A stretch of 64,000 bases of DNA, from assembly GCA_023388995.1 (NCBI GenBank), contig JAEWFD010000026.1, positions 1-64,000 of the forward strand. The letters run 5' to 3'. A model generated the notes under the pieces. It worked only from the letters and a program-made list of their open reading frames with translations, had not been told where the DNA came from and made no database searches. Shown here piece after piece: positions 17,544 through 25,309 of the stretch. The stretch's first letter is position 1; each line of letters opens with the position of its first letter. Origin of the DNA: Bacillota bacterium (lineage in GTDB: Bacteria; Bacillota_I; Bacilli_A; Erysipelotrichales; Erysipelotrichaceae). Made by a program: the position numbers and the translations under genes.

Positions 17544-17965
17544 ACCAGCTCAAATAGTGCCTGGCCGTATTGCACCATATCTTCATTGCCTGCCAGAATG
17601 GATGAAATCGTTCCCCCCTGATCTGCACAAATTTCATTCATTACTTTCATTGCTTCAATGATGCACAGCACATCTCCTTGCTTCACGACATCACCCACCT
17701 TGACCAGCGGTGCTCCATTTGCTTCCATGGATGCATAAAAGGTTCCTACCAGCGGAGCCTTGATTTGGTGACATGCTTGCGGCTGTGCAGCTACTTCAGC
17801 CTTGGGTTCGTATACGCTTTGCGGTTGTTCCTGCTTCGGCTCAGCCGCTGCATGCATTGGATATTGATCTAATTTTAATTTAAAGTCTTGTTCTTCCAGT
17901 TCCATCCGCGCAATTCCGCTTTCCCGAAACAGTGTCAGAAGTTCCTGTATTTTTTTGGTTTCCAT
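17540..17965 (-). CDS. accB: Biotin carboxyl carrier protein
   Basis: A 141-residue carrier with an N-terminal helical domain, a Pro/Glu/Gln-rich linker (about 38-66) and a biotinyl domain carrying Lys107 in EAMKVMNEI. Two ATGs compete: that at 17971 is only 2-3 nt from AAAGGG, that at 17965 is 8 nt away, so METKKIQELL is preferred. An intrinsic terminator lies between acpP and this gene, so it depends on read-through or an unseen promoter. Confidence 0.93.
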   Translation of the reverse strand: METKKIQELLTLFRESGIARMELEEQDFKLKLDQYPMHAAAEPKQEQPQSVYEPKAEVAAQPQACHQIKAPLVGTFYASMEANGAPLVKVGDVVKQGDVLCIIEAMKVMNEICADQGGTISSILAGNEDMVQYGQALFELV

Positions 17966-17993
17966 AGTCATTGCCCTTTCGCGTGCTTATTAA

Positions 17994-18024
17994 TAAAAAA
18001 GCTAAGTCCTTCCTTAGCCTTTTT
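17994..18024 (-). terminator. Intra-operon terminator between acpP and accB
   Basis: Minus strand GCTAAG-gaagga-CTTAGC, extended by A/U pairs and followed by TTTTTT. It is 2-5 nt past the acpP stop. Partial termination here would give more acpP than acc/fab transcript. Confidence 0.8.
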
Positions 18025-18250
18025 AACCTTTTTTAGCAGTCACAATGTCAACAATATCTTGGACTGTTATCAGCTTCGCGAGTTCCTCGTCTTCAATTCG
18101 GACTTCGAAAGCAGATTCCAATTCCAGCGCCAACTCTACTGCCGACAAAGAGTCAATGCCTAAGTCTTCCTTCAATGTTGCTTCTGGTTTGACAGCTGCC
18201 TCATCTACATTGATAGCCTCTACCAACACTGCTTTAATTTGTTCAAACAT
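18023..18250 (-). CDS. acpP: Acyl carrier protein
   Basis: A 75-residue acidic carrier with the phosphopantetheine site Ser34 in LGIDSLSAVEL. It is the first gene of the fatty-acid operon. AGGAGGATATAGG precedes the ATG. The promoter carries FabT-like operators, and a terminator follows the gene, so its expression is probably set apart from the enzymes downstream. Confidence 0.98.
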   Translation of the reverse strand: MFEQIKAVLVEAINVDEAAVKPEATLKEDLGIDSLSAVELALELESAFEVRIEDEELAKLITVQDIVDIVTAKKG

Positions 18251-18265
18251 CCTATATCCTCCTTT

Positions 18266-18323
18266 TTAAGACAGTCTTAATTATAATCATTTGATATTCA
18301 AAGTAAATAGTTTGATATTCAAA
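18266..18323 (-). promoter_or_regulatory. acpP promoter with two FabT-like boxes and a 15-bp palindrome
   Basis: Minus strand: -35 TTTACT (18302-18307), 16-bp spacer, -10 TATAAT (18280-18285). TTTGAATATCAAA occurs twice, at 18290-18302 inside the spacer and at 18311-18323 just upstream of the -35, 21 bp apart (two helical turns). It matches the core of the streptococcal FabT site (TTTGAttATCAAA). A perfect odd palindrome TTAAGACTGTCTTAA (18266-18280) covers the start site. Repression by a FabT-type MarR protein is inferred; no such gene is in the window. Confidence 0.8.
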
Positions 18324-18477
18324 TAGTTGAAATCGATGCTTGTTTTTTCATTGATCGACTATATTAGGTGTTTATCTTATACTTTTCGTGGATTGCGCTG
18401 ATTGGTTTTGCTTGCTTTATGAAGAGAAATGCTCGTTTACGCTTGGTTTTCATCACAATTTCAACACAATGCCTTTT

Positions 18478-18546
18478 TCTATTCCCTTTTCATATAATCT
18501 ATCGTAGACTTATCCTAGGTGATCTTTATGCAAATAGCACGGTTAT
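18478..18546 (+). repeat. 69-bp direct repeat, copy 1 (truncated start of WYL gene)
   Basis: Identical base for base to 19291-19359. The segment holds TATAAT, AGGTGA and the first codons ATGCAAATAGCACGGTTAT of the WYL regulator. In this copy the frame then runs into TAA after a few codons, so it is a dead duplicate. Confidence 0.95.
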
Positions 18547-18611
18547 CGGCGTTCTATCAATAAGATTCAATAATTTCGAATACAGCTAAAAAGCACCTAC
18601 CAATTAGCTAA

Positions 18612-18656
18612 TCAAAAAAATGATTCGTCTTACAAATAATAGAAGACGAATCATTT
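18612..18656 (-). terminator. Terminator of the acetyltransferase gene
   Basis: Minus strand 14-bp perfect stem AAATGATTCGTCTT / AAGACGAATCATTT with an 11-nt loop, then TTTTTTT. Confidence 0.85.
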
Positions 18657-18738
18657 TGCTTATTATGTATTCCTAACAAATAAAATCGAAGTAAATTGTA
18701 TCATGGATACAGATAAACAATTGAGTTAATTAATATAT

Positions 18739-19164
18739 TTAATACAATGCAATTACTTTTCTCATATAGAATTTTTGGAATCCTTTTTTGGGAAAATCAT
18801 CCAGAACACCAAACACTTTAAAGCCTTGCTTTTCATAAAATAACCGAGCTTGAAAATTAAGAGTATTTACTGTTACTTGAATACAACCCATTTTCTTAGC
18901 GTACTCTATAACAAATTCTATAATGTTTGATCCAATCTTTTGTTTGCGATAAGAATCTATGACTCCTAATAATTCGATATGACAAGCGTTATCAGTAATT
19001 TTTCCAATTGCTCCACCGATATATGTATCATCATCCAAACATGAAAATGAAAATTTTTCTTCACGCTCAAAAACAGATATATTCTGATCTACTTTAAAAT
19101 CACTTAAAATCTTACTAACTCTCTCTTCTTCGCCATTAAATTCAGACCTTAGAATTCTAATCAT
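18739..19164 (-). CDS. GNAT family N-acetyltransferase
   Basis: A 141-residue acetyl-CoA-dependent acetyltransferase. The acetyl-CoA loop is in LGVIDSYRKQKIGSNIIEF and the C-terminal NTLNFQARLFYEKQGFKVFG is typical. AAGGTG is 6 nt before the ATG at 19164; an upstream TTG lies inside that site and is not used. The gene is AT-rich, points against its neighbours and sits between the two copies of a 69-bp repeat, so it looks like a recent insertion. The substrate is unknown. Confidence 0.85.
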   Translation of the reverse strand: MIRILRSEFNGEEERVSKILSDFKVDQNISVFEREEKFSFSCLDDDTYIGGAIGKITDNACHIELLGVIDSYRKQKIGSNIIEFVIEYAKKMGCIQVTVNTLNFQARLFYEKQGFKVFGVLDDFPKKGFQKFYMRKVIALY

Positions 19165-19290
19165 ACAATCACCTTCCAAAGTTCATTGTAACGTACTTAT
19201 CCATATTAATAAAACATTAATTACTAATTGCTCCTACTTATTTTTATGATCTCTGATAATTCTCTTTTTACTTACCTTAGATACTTAATC

Positions 19291-19359
19291 TCTATTCCCT
19301 TTTCATATAATCTATCGTAGACTTATCCTAGGTGATCTTTATGCAAATAGCACGGTTAT
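19291..19359 (+). repeat. 69-bp direct repeat, copy 2 (functional start of WYL gene)
   Basis: Second copy of the repeat at 18478-18546. It contains the TATAAT, ribosome-binding site and first six codons of the intact WYL regulator, so this copy is the original or restored junction. Confidence 0.95.
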
Positions 19360-20246
19360 TGGAAATTGTTTTCTTACTTATCAACCATAAAAAAATGACT
19401 GCCCACGAGCTGGCGCAGCGCTTTGAAGTATCGGTACGAACGATTTATCGCGATGTGGAGACATTGAGTGCTGCCGGACTGCCGATTTACATGAGCAGAG
19501 GCAAAAACGGCGGAGTTTCCCTTTGGGATCACTTTACGCTATCCAAAACATTGCTTTCTGACGCAGAACAGGATGAATTGCTTTCAGCTCTGACATCTTT
19601 GCAAGCAACCAGCATTGGTTCGGCAGGAACGCTCACGAAGTTAAGTGCCCTGTTTCGCAAGCAGCAAGATAAATGGATTGAAGTGGATTTTGCTGATTGG
19701 AGCGGAAAAGACCATTTGTTTCAAGCGTTGAAAGATGCCATTCTGCAACGCAAAGTCATTTCCTTTCGGTACTTCAACAGTGCCCGCGAAACCACGAATC
19801 GTTTTGTCGAACCTATGCAGCTGTGGTATAAAGAAAAAGCATGGTATTTGAAAGCCTTTTGTCTGACCAAGCACGAACCGCGGCTGTTTAAGTTGTCGAG
19901 AATGCAAGACTTAGCTGTCTCTGAAACTACCTTCGCTCCCCGTATCATCCAAGATTTGCCTTTGCCAGTGCAAACGATGCGCTGCCCAGTCACACTAACT
20001 CTTTTGATTCATCCAACCATGGCCTTTCGCGTGCTCGATGAATTTGCTCCGCAGGATGTCCAAGTACAAAAGGATGGCTATTATCTGGTTACGGTTACGT
20101 ATCCGGAAGATGAGTGGGTGCGGCAATATATTCTTTCCTACGGACAATATGCAGTTGTTCTTGCGCCAGACTATATTCGCAGCGACATTCGCCAGCGCCT
20201 TGAAGCAGCACTGAAACAATATGATTCATCGCAAACTTTTTTGTAA
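19341..20246 (+). CDS. WYL-domain transcriptional regulator (YafY/DeoR-like)
   Basis: A 301-residue regulator: N-terminal winged HTH (about 1-58, with LAQRFEVSVRTIYRDVETL), a WYL domain around 125-210 (PMQLWYKEKAWYLKAFC) and a C-terminal WCX-like domain. The ATG at 19341 has AGGTGA 6 nt upstream; a GTG 9 nt earlier is not preferred. It is followed within 62 bp by a zinc-ribbon gene and a GyrI-like gene, which are its likely targets or partners. The ligand of the WYL domain is unknown. Confidence 0.92.
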   Translation: MQIARLLEIVFLLINHKKMTAHELAQRFEVSVRTIYRDVETLSAAGLPIYMSRGKNGGVSLWDHFTLSKTLLSDAEQDELLSALTSLQATSIGSAGTLTKLSALFRKQQDKWIEVDFADWSGKDHLFQALKDAILQRKVISFRYFNSARETTNRFVEPMQLWYKEKAWYLKAFCLTKHEPRLFKLSRMQDLAVSETTFAPRIIQDLPLPVQTMRCPVTLTLLIHPTMAFRVLDEFAPQDVQVQKDGYYLVTVTYPEDEWVRQYILSYGQYAVVLAPDYIRSDIRQRLEAALKQYDSSQTFL

Positions 20247-20307
20247 TATGACAGACTGCTGTCATATTAGATACGCTATACTCGTGATATAGAAACGAGG
20301 AATCAAT

Positions 20308-20571
20308 ATGAAAGAACTACCATTTTGCCAAAGCTGTGCCATGCCGCTGCAAACCGCAGATCAGCATGGAACCAATGCGGATGGCAGCCGCAATGAAGAA
20401 TATTGCGTTTATTGCTACCAAAACGGAGCATTCACCAAAGAAGAAACTATGGAAGAAATGATTGAAACTTGCATTCCGTTTTTGCTGGAAGATCAACCGG
20501 CACTGACACCGCAAGATGCACGCAAGCAAATGCTGGCTATCTTTCCGCAGCTAAAACGCTGGAAACACTAA
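20308..20571 (+). CDS. Putative zinc-ribbon protein
   Basis: An 87-residue protein with two Cys pairs, FCQSC at 7-11 and YCVYC at 33-37, joined by a stretch with GTNADGSRNEEYC, and a helical C-terminus beginning TMEEMIETC. This matches the small putative zinc-ribbon family common in Firmicutes, usually next to regulators or GyrI-like proteins. GAGGAA lies 6 nt before the ATG. No biochemical role is known to me. Confidence 0.88.
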   Translation: MKELPFCQSCAMPLQTADQHGTNADGSRNEEYCVYCYQNGAFTKEETMEEMIETCIPFLLEDQPALTPQDARKQMLAIFPQLKRWKH

Positions 20572-20604
20572 TATCATCTCTTTTTGTTCGATAGGAGAAA
20601 TACA

Positions 20605-21219
20605 ATGAAATATGAAAGCAAGAAACACGAAGCAGACTTATACAGCACCAGGAAACAACCGCAGTTGATCCAAGTTCCAATGCAAGCTTTTCTAATGTTA
20701 GATGGGGCAGGCAATCCCAATCAAGAAGACTTTGCACAGCGCGTAGGTGTATTATATTCGTTGGCATACACCATCAAAATGCAGTATAAGCAGGCACAGA
20801 AAGACAGCAGTTGTGAATACGATGATTTCACTGTCTTTCCCTTGGAAGGAATCTGGACCACATCGAATCCGCAAGACCCTTTAAATAAAGAGTTCTTTCA
20901 ATATACCATCATGATCAAGCAGCCTTTCTTTATCACCAAAGAGCATTTTGAGAATGCAATGCAGAAGGTATTGCAAAAGAAACCTCATCCCTTACTGGAT
21001 GAAGTCCGCTTTGCCTCCTTAGAGGAAGGATTGTGCGTGCAAATGCTGCATATCGGTCCATTTGATGAGGAAGCGCAGACATTTGCACAGATGGATTCCT
21101 TTGCGCAAAAACAAAGGGTTGTTCGCATGCACTTTCATCACAAAGAAATTTATCTGTCCGATCCCCGCAAAACGGCACCGGAAAAGAGCAGAACGATATT
21201 GCGCTACCAAGTACGCTAA
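20605..21219 (+). CDS. GyrI-like small-molecule-binding protein
   Basis: A 204-residue protein with the family pattern YSTRKQPQLIQVPMQAFLML, DGAGNPN and LYSLAYTIKM, followed by FPLEGIW and LHIGPFDEE. GyrI-like domains bind hydrophobic or cationic small molecules and occur in multidrug regulators; free-standing ones like this may bind or hydrolyse such compounds. AGGAG is 7 nt before the ATG at 20605. It follows the zinc-ribbon gene at 33 bp and probably shares its transcript. Confidence 0.88.
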   Translation: MKYESKKHEADLYSTRKQPQLIQVPMQAFLMLDGAGNPNQEDFAQRVGVLYSLAYTIKMQYKQAQKDSSCEYDDFTVFPLEGIWTTSNPQDPLNKEFFQYTIMIKQPFFITKEHFENAMQKVLQKKPHPLLDEVRFASLEEGLCVQMLHIGPFDEEAQTFAQMDSFAQKQRVVRMHFHHKEIYLSDPRKTAPEKSRTILRYQVR

Positions 21220-21232
21220 GCAATTCCATAGT

Positions 21233-21266
21233 AAAAAGCGAGATGTTTGCACACAACTCGCTTTTT
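21233..21266. terminator. Bidirectional terminator between converging genes
   Basis: AAAAAGCGAG / CTCGCTTTTT stem, symmetric A and T tracts. It serves the GyrI-like gene on the plus strand and the membrane-protein gene (stop at 21265) on the minus strand. Confidence 0.85.
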
Positions 21267-21828
21267 ATCTGCCATTGATCAGGGCAAGAAGAAACTGGAC
21301 CATTTTCCCGACCAGCAAAAAGGAAAGCAATGTTCCGATCCCGATTGTTCCTTTTAGCAAAAAGCCAACTAGCAAAAACAGCAAATCAAAAAGCCAGCGC
21401 ATCGTAGCATAATCACGCTGCATTTTGTTCATCATCGCATATAAAAAAGCATCATAACAGGATTTGCCGAAGTCTGCCGTAATTGTGAGAGCAATCCCCA
21501 GGCTAAGCCCGCATAAGCCCAGCACCAGCAAGATCAGTGGTCCCTGCATCATAGTTTGTTTCAGCACCAATTCAATTGCCAGCGATGTGACAAAAGGACT
21601 TAAAAAAGTAATAATGGTAACTTGTTTGCGCTCCAGCAAAAATGCAAGGCTGGCAATAGACAGATATACTGCATAATTGGCATATCCGAACGGAACCTCA
21701 AAGAAATGGGAAATTCCCTGCACAAATACTGCTAGCGGGTCCATTCCATATCCCGACTGCAAGCACAGTGCAATTCCTGCTCCCATCACCAAAGAACCAG
21801 TTACCAGAAATATAATTCGTTTATACAT
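21265..21828 (-). CDS. YczE/YyaS/YitT-family membrane protein
   Basis: A 187-residue protein with about five hydrophobic helices and the family pattern MGAGIALCLQSGYGMDPL near the N-terminus, then PFGYANYAVYL and TADFGKSCYDAFLYAMM. It is an inner-membrane protein of unknown transport or scaffold function. GGAGGG is 5 nt before the ATG. It stands alone between two terminators. Confidence 0.85.
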   Translation of the reverse strand: MYKRIIFLVTGSLVMGAGIALCLQSGYGMDPLAVFVQGISHFFEVPFGYANYAVYLSIASLAFLLERKQVTIITFLSPFVTSLAIELVLKQTMMQGPLILLVLGLCGLSLGIALTITADFGKSCYDAFLYAMMNKMQRDYATMRWLFDLLFLLVGFLLKGTIGIGTLLSFLLVGKMVQFLLALINGR

Positions 21829-21849
21829 GAAACCCTCCTAAACATAGAA

Positions 21850-21880
21850 GGAGAAGTCATTCATCAGGAATGCTTCTCCC
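21850..21880 (-). terminator. Hairpin after the PTS operon
   Basis: Minus strand GGGAGAAGCATTC / GAATGaCTTCTCC with a 5-nt loop, 20 nt past the EIIC stop. The following T-tract is weak (TTCTATGTTT), so termination may be partial. Confidence 0.55.
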
Positions 21881-21900
21881 TATCATCATTCAATTATTGT

Positions 21901-23193
21901 TTACTGCTCTTCCATCTCCATCTTTACAAGAGCCTTTTCATAGGATTTAAAGAATGGAAAGTATACCAGCATATCCAGCAGGATTAGCCCAATGATCAAG
22001 ATGCCTGCTTTATAATCCATGGTTGAGAAGAAAGCACCAAACACGGAAGGCATATTCCAGGAAAGCATGGCGAATGTCTTGTTGATGAAACCACCGCTGA
22101 TCAGCATAAAGGAAATAATACCGTTAAGAGTCGATGCCAGCAAGAATGGAATTAGGAAGACCGGATTCAGCATCAGCGGTACACCGAAGATAATTGGTTC
22201 GGAAATACCGAAGAAGCTTGGCAGAATTCCGATGCGACCGACTGTTTTCAGCTGCTTGGACTTCGAGGTGCACAGCAAGATAGCAAGTGCCAGTACGGAA
22301 CCGCAGCCTCCGATGATTACGAAATAAACCCAGAACGAAGTTGTAAATGTGTATGGCAATGCTTCTGAAGCAAGCTTGGCAGCAGCATTTACAGACAAGT
22401 TGCCATCACGAATCGGTCCTAAAATCCCTGCAAACGCAGCATCATGGATTCCGAAAAACCAAAATATATGCAAGAGCAATGTAACAACGACTGTAAAGCC
22501 AAGGCTGTCTGCTGCTTTGAACGTCGGTGATACAATTTGGTAAATTAAGTGCGGCAATGATGATCCCAAAGCCTGGCATATTGCGAAAATCAATACAAAT
22601 ACCGTAATGATTGCTGCGCCGGGCACCAAAGAAGCAAATGTTTCATTCAAAGAAGCAGGTACGCTGTCCGGCAGTTTGATTCGTCCCCAGTTGTGCTGGC
22701 GCATATAGGCATATGCCTCGGCAGTCAGAATACCGATTAAGATTGCCGGAATCAGACCTTTGCCGCTGAAATAGCTGATTTCGATGCTTTTTCCTGCCCA
22801 GCCAAGTTCAATTGGATTTGCTACCAGCAAGATAAAGCCCAATACAGAAATCAAGATCGGCATGAATGAGTCTATTTTATAATGCTTGCATAGGAAATGT
22901 GTAAGACCGATGCAGATATACAAAGCCATAGCCCCCAAAGTCATTGCATTCAGCCAGCTGAGCAATAAGCCATTGGCAGATGCAAATCCAGCCCATGCCA
23001 GCAAAAAGCCGTTCGTTGTTGATTCTGTAATCGGAGCAGCACTTAACACTGCCGCAACGCCTCCCATAAGCGTTACCGGAAGTAAAGAAATAAAGGAATC
23101 ACGAATTGCTCTTAAGTGTCTTTGGCGGCTGAGCTGATTCGCAATCGGCAGTAGTTTTGCTTCTATAAATTGATTCAATTGTTCAAATTTCAT
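21901..23193 (-). CDS. PTS cellobiose/beta-glucoside-type EIIC component
   Basis: A 430-residue membrane permease of the lactose/cellobiose PTS family with about eight to ten hydrophobic segments. It has the family N-terminus (KLLPIANQLSRQRHLRAIRDSF, ISLLPVTLMGG) and the GISEPIIFGVPLMLNP signature near residue 320. It imports the sugar while EIIB phosphorylates it. It is the last gene of the order EIIA-GH1-EIIB-EIIC. GGGAGG precedes the ATG. The sugar is inferred from the neighbouring 6-phospho-beta-glucosidase. Confidence 0.95.
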   Translation of the reverse strand: MKFEQLNQFIEAKLLPIANQLSRQRHLRAIRDSFISLLPVTLMGGVAAVLSAAPITESTTNGFLLAWAGFASANGLLLSWLNAMTLGAMALYICIGLTHFLCKHYKIDSFMPILISVLGFILLVANPIELGWAGKSIEISYFSGKGLIPAILIGILTAEAYAYMRQHNWGRIKLPDSVPASLNETFASLVPGAAIITVFVLIFAICQALGSSLPHLIYQIVSPTFKAADSLGFTVVVTLLLHIFWFFGIHDAAFAGILGPIRDGNLSVNAAAKLASEALPYTFTTSFWVYFVIIGGCGSVLALAILLCTSKSKQLKTVGRIGILPSFFGISEPIIFGVPLMLNPVFLIPFLLASTLNGIISFMLISGGFINKTFAMLSWNMPSVFGAFFSTMDYKAGILIIGLILLDMLVYFPFFKSYEKALVKMEMEEQ

Positions 23194-23216
23194 CTTAGTA
23201 TCCTCCCTTGATGGTT

Positions 23217-23501
23217 TTACAAATATTGCTTGATATCGTCCAGTACACCTTTGCCATCCATAATTCCGTAGCGTTGCGGATTGATTCCGATAACCGGAAT
23301 ATCCGTTTCCTGCTGGAAGTCGGCAATGCGATAGCGAATCTGCGGTCCGACTAATATGACAGCAGCACCTTCAATGTACTGCATAAACTCCGCTTCCCCA
23401 TAGGCGTTTACCTGCACCGTACCATTTGATGCATCCTGCATTCTCTTCGCCAGCATTGCCGTCGACATGCCGGCATTGCATACAAGAATTACTTTCTTCA
23501 C
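23217..23501 (-). CDS. PTS cellobiose-type EIIB component
   Basis: A 94-residue cytoplasmic EIIB with the phosphorylated Cys8 in LVCNAGMSTAML. It accepts phosphate from EIIA and passes it to the sugar in EIIC. It starts with GTG overlapping the TGA of the upstream glucosidase gene (GTGA) and has AGGAGG 9 nt before it. Confidence 0.96.
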   Translation of the reverse strand: MKKVILVCNAGMSTAMLAKRMQDASNGTVQVNAYGEAEFMQYIEGAAVILVGPQIRYRIADFQQETDIPVIGINPQRYGIMDGKGVLDDIKQYL

Positions 23502-24889
23502 TTTGATGTTCCTCCTTTCTGATGTGCCTCAATAAAGTTTTTGTACCATGTATATGATTTCTTCGGTTTGCGGACTAGCCCCTTGGCAAAGTCCACAGCC
23601 ACAAGTCCATACCGTTTCTCACAGCCATTTTTCCACGAATACAAGTCGAAGGTTGACCATGCAAAGTATCCCCTTACCATAACCCCTTCTTCTTTGGCTT
23701 TCAAAATAGCTTCCAGATGATCTCTCATGTAGGCAATGCGATAGTCATCCTGCACACAATCTACGGAAACATCTTCATAATAGCCAATGCCATTTTCTGT
23801 AATGAAGATTGGCAGCTGATACCGTTCGTGTGCACGCAGAAGACCTTCATACAATCCTCGCGGATAGATTTCCGTATCCCATTCCGTAAATGTGGAATGC
23901 GGGTCGCGAACTTGTTCAAACCAATTTTTGATAATTGTTTTGGATGTACCTTTGCCCTTTTTCCCGCTGTTATTGACGATCAGGGTTGTTTCACCTTCGG
24001 TATATGGTTTGACCAATGTCCTGGAATAGTAATTTAATCCCAGATAATCGACCTTATTTTGTGCAATGATCTGCAAGTCAGCCGCTTTCATAAACGAAAG
24101 ATCAATTCCTTCTTGTTCCAGTTTCGTTAATAAATCTTGCGGAATGACACCCTTAGCAGCCGTATCTAATACCCAGTTATTGCAGTAGTTATCAGCATAG
24201 CGCACCGCTTCTTGGGTCTTTGGTGCATCATCAATACCATCAACCGGTGTATAGGAATGCACGATGCCGATTTTTCCTTGAATATGATGTTCCCGGAATG
24301 CTTTGACAGCCATTGCACTGGCCAGCATGACATGATAAGCTCCTGTTACCGTCATTTGCGCACTGTGCTGTTCCGGCGGATAATTGCCGATGAAATAGCC
24401 ATTGAAGATAAACCATCTTGGCTCATTGAAGGTTGTCCACCATGTTACTTTTCCGTTATATGCTTTCATGACAACCAAAGCAAATGCCAGGAAAGCATCA
24501 CAAGTATCACGGTTCAGCCAGCCGCCTTTTTCCTCTAAGAACTGCGGCAAATCCCAGTGATAAATCGTTACAAACGGCTCAACACCCTTTGCCAGGCACT
24601 CATCTATCACATCATGGTAGAACTGAATCCCTTTCTCATTCACCTCGTTATTGCTGTTTTTGATAATTCGCGGCCAGGAGATGGAAAACCGATAGGAATT
24701 CTGCCCTCCTTCTTTCAGCATGCGAATATCTTCTTTATAGCAATGATAGAAGTCCGATGCCGTATCCCCGTTCTCTAACTGCTTTTCATGCAAATAGGTA
24801 TCCCAGACCGATTCAATCTTTCCATCGCTATTCCACGCACCCTCACATTGATAGGCAGCGGTTGCTGATCCCCATAAAAATTCATTCAT
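23498..24889 (-). CDS. 6-phospho-beta-glucosidase, GH1
   Basis: A 463-residue glycosyl hydrolase of family 1. The acid/base is Glu156 in TFNEPRW and the nucleophile Glu365 in FITENGIGY. It would cleave the phosphorylated beta-glucoside delivered by the PTS. The gene overlaps the end of the EIIA gene by 4 bp and the start of the EIIB gene by 4 bp. Whether the preferred substrate is cellobiose, a beta-galactoside or an aryl glucoside cannot be told. Confidence 0.95.
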   Translation of the reverse strand: MNEFLWGSATAAYQCEGAWNSDGKIESVWDTYLHEKQLENGDTASDFYHCYKEDIRMLKEGGQNSYRFSISWPRIIKNSNNEVNEKGIQFYHDVIDECLAKGVEPFVTIYHWDLPQFLEEKGGWLNRDTCDAFLAFALVVMKAYNGKVTWWTTFNEPRWFIFNGYFIGNYPPEQHSAQMTVTGAYHVMLASAMAVKAFREHHIQGKIGIVHSYTPVDGIDDAPKTQEAVRYADNYCNNWVLDTAAKGVIPQDLLTKLEQEGIDLSFMKAADLQIIAQNKVDYLGLNYYSRTLVKPYTEGETTLIVNNSGKKGKGTSKTIIKNWFEQVRDPHSTFTEWDTEIYPRGLYEGLLRAHERYQLPIFITENGIGYYEDVSVDCVQDDYRIAYMRDHLEAILKAKEEGVMVRGYFAWSTFDLYSWKNGCEKRYGLVAVDFAKGLVRKPKKSYTWYKNFIEAHQKGGTSK

Positions 24890-25200
24890 GTATGATTCTC
24901 CATCCTTTCATATAGTTTGATCATTTCCTGCACCAGTTCTACCACAACTTGGCTGGATGCCATATGATCTTCCGCATGAACAACAAACATGGTCGGCTGC
25001 AATGCTTCTTCTTTGGCATATTGTTGCAGCAGCTGCGCATGCTGTCTTCCTGCCAAGATCAGTTCTTCCTTTGCTTCCTGTATTTTTTGCTTTGCGGATG
25101 TTGAAAGTCCTTGCTCCTGTTCGCGCAGCGCTTCAAACGCCAGACTTCTTCCATTGCCGCTGTGCAGGATAATTTGTAAACATACCTGCTCAAATTCCAT
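24886..25200 (-). CDS. PTS lactose/cellobiose-type EIIA component
   Basis: A 104-residue all-helical EIIA. The phosphorylated His75 and metal-binding Asp78 are in VVHAEDHMASS. It is the first gene of the PTS operon. The ribosome-binding site is weak (GGCAGG). A weak -10-like GATAAT and an inverted repeat lie upstream, as expected for an activator-dependent promoter. Confidence 0.95.
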   Translation of the reverse strand: MEFEQVCLQIILHSGNGRSLAFEALREQEQGLSTSAKQKIQEAKEELILAGRQHAQLLQQYAKEEALQPTMFVVHAEDHMASSQVVVELVQEMIKLYERMENHT

Positions 25201-25264
25201 CTTTTTTGCCTGCCCTTCTTTACTATTTCATTATCTGTTAAAACAAGCAAAATGAAAAATGTTC

Positions 25265-25288
25265 TTTTACCGTTGCGAAGCGGTAAAA
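25265..25288 (-). promoter_or_regulatory. Candidate operator ahead of the PTS operon
   Basis: TTTTACCG-N8-CGGTAAAA, 8-bp perfect arms, 65 bp before the EIIA start and upstream of a poor -35 region. Its place suits a LicR-type activator site. It also overlaps the U-tract of the licR terminator. Confidence 0.5.
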
Positions 25289-25309
25289 AAAATCAGCAGT
25301 TGCTGATTT
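25284..25309 (-). terminator. Terminator of the LicR-type gene
   Basis: Minus strand AAATCAGCA-ac-TGCTGATTT with the T-run continuing for five more bases. The stem overlaps the stop codon of the regulator gene. It separates licR from the PTS operon. Confidence 0.85.

Larger units (their letters stand above)
18251..18738. other. Intergenic: acpP control region, repeat copy 1, terminator
   Basis: Besides the acpP operators (18266-18323), the repeat copy (18478-18546) and the terminator of the acetyltransferase (18612-18656) I see no gene. A plus-strand frame at 18368-18589 lacks a ribosome-binding site and runs through the repeat, so it is not called. Confidence 0.6.

Noticed and set aside
18368..18589. 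Plus-strand frame of 73 codons between acpP and the repeat
   Set aside because: No ribosome-binding site, runs through the 69-bp repeat, and the sequence looks random.
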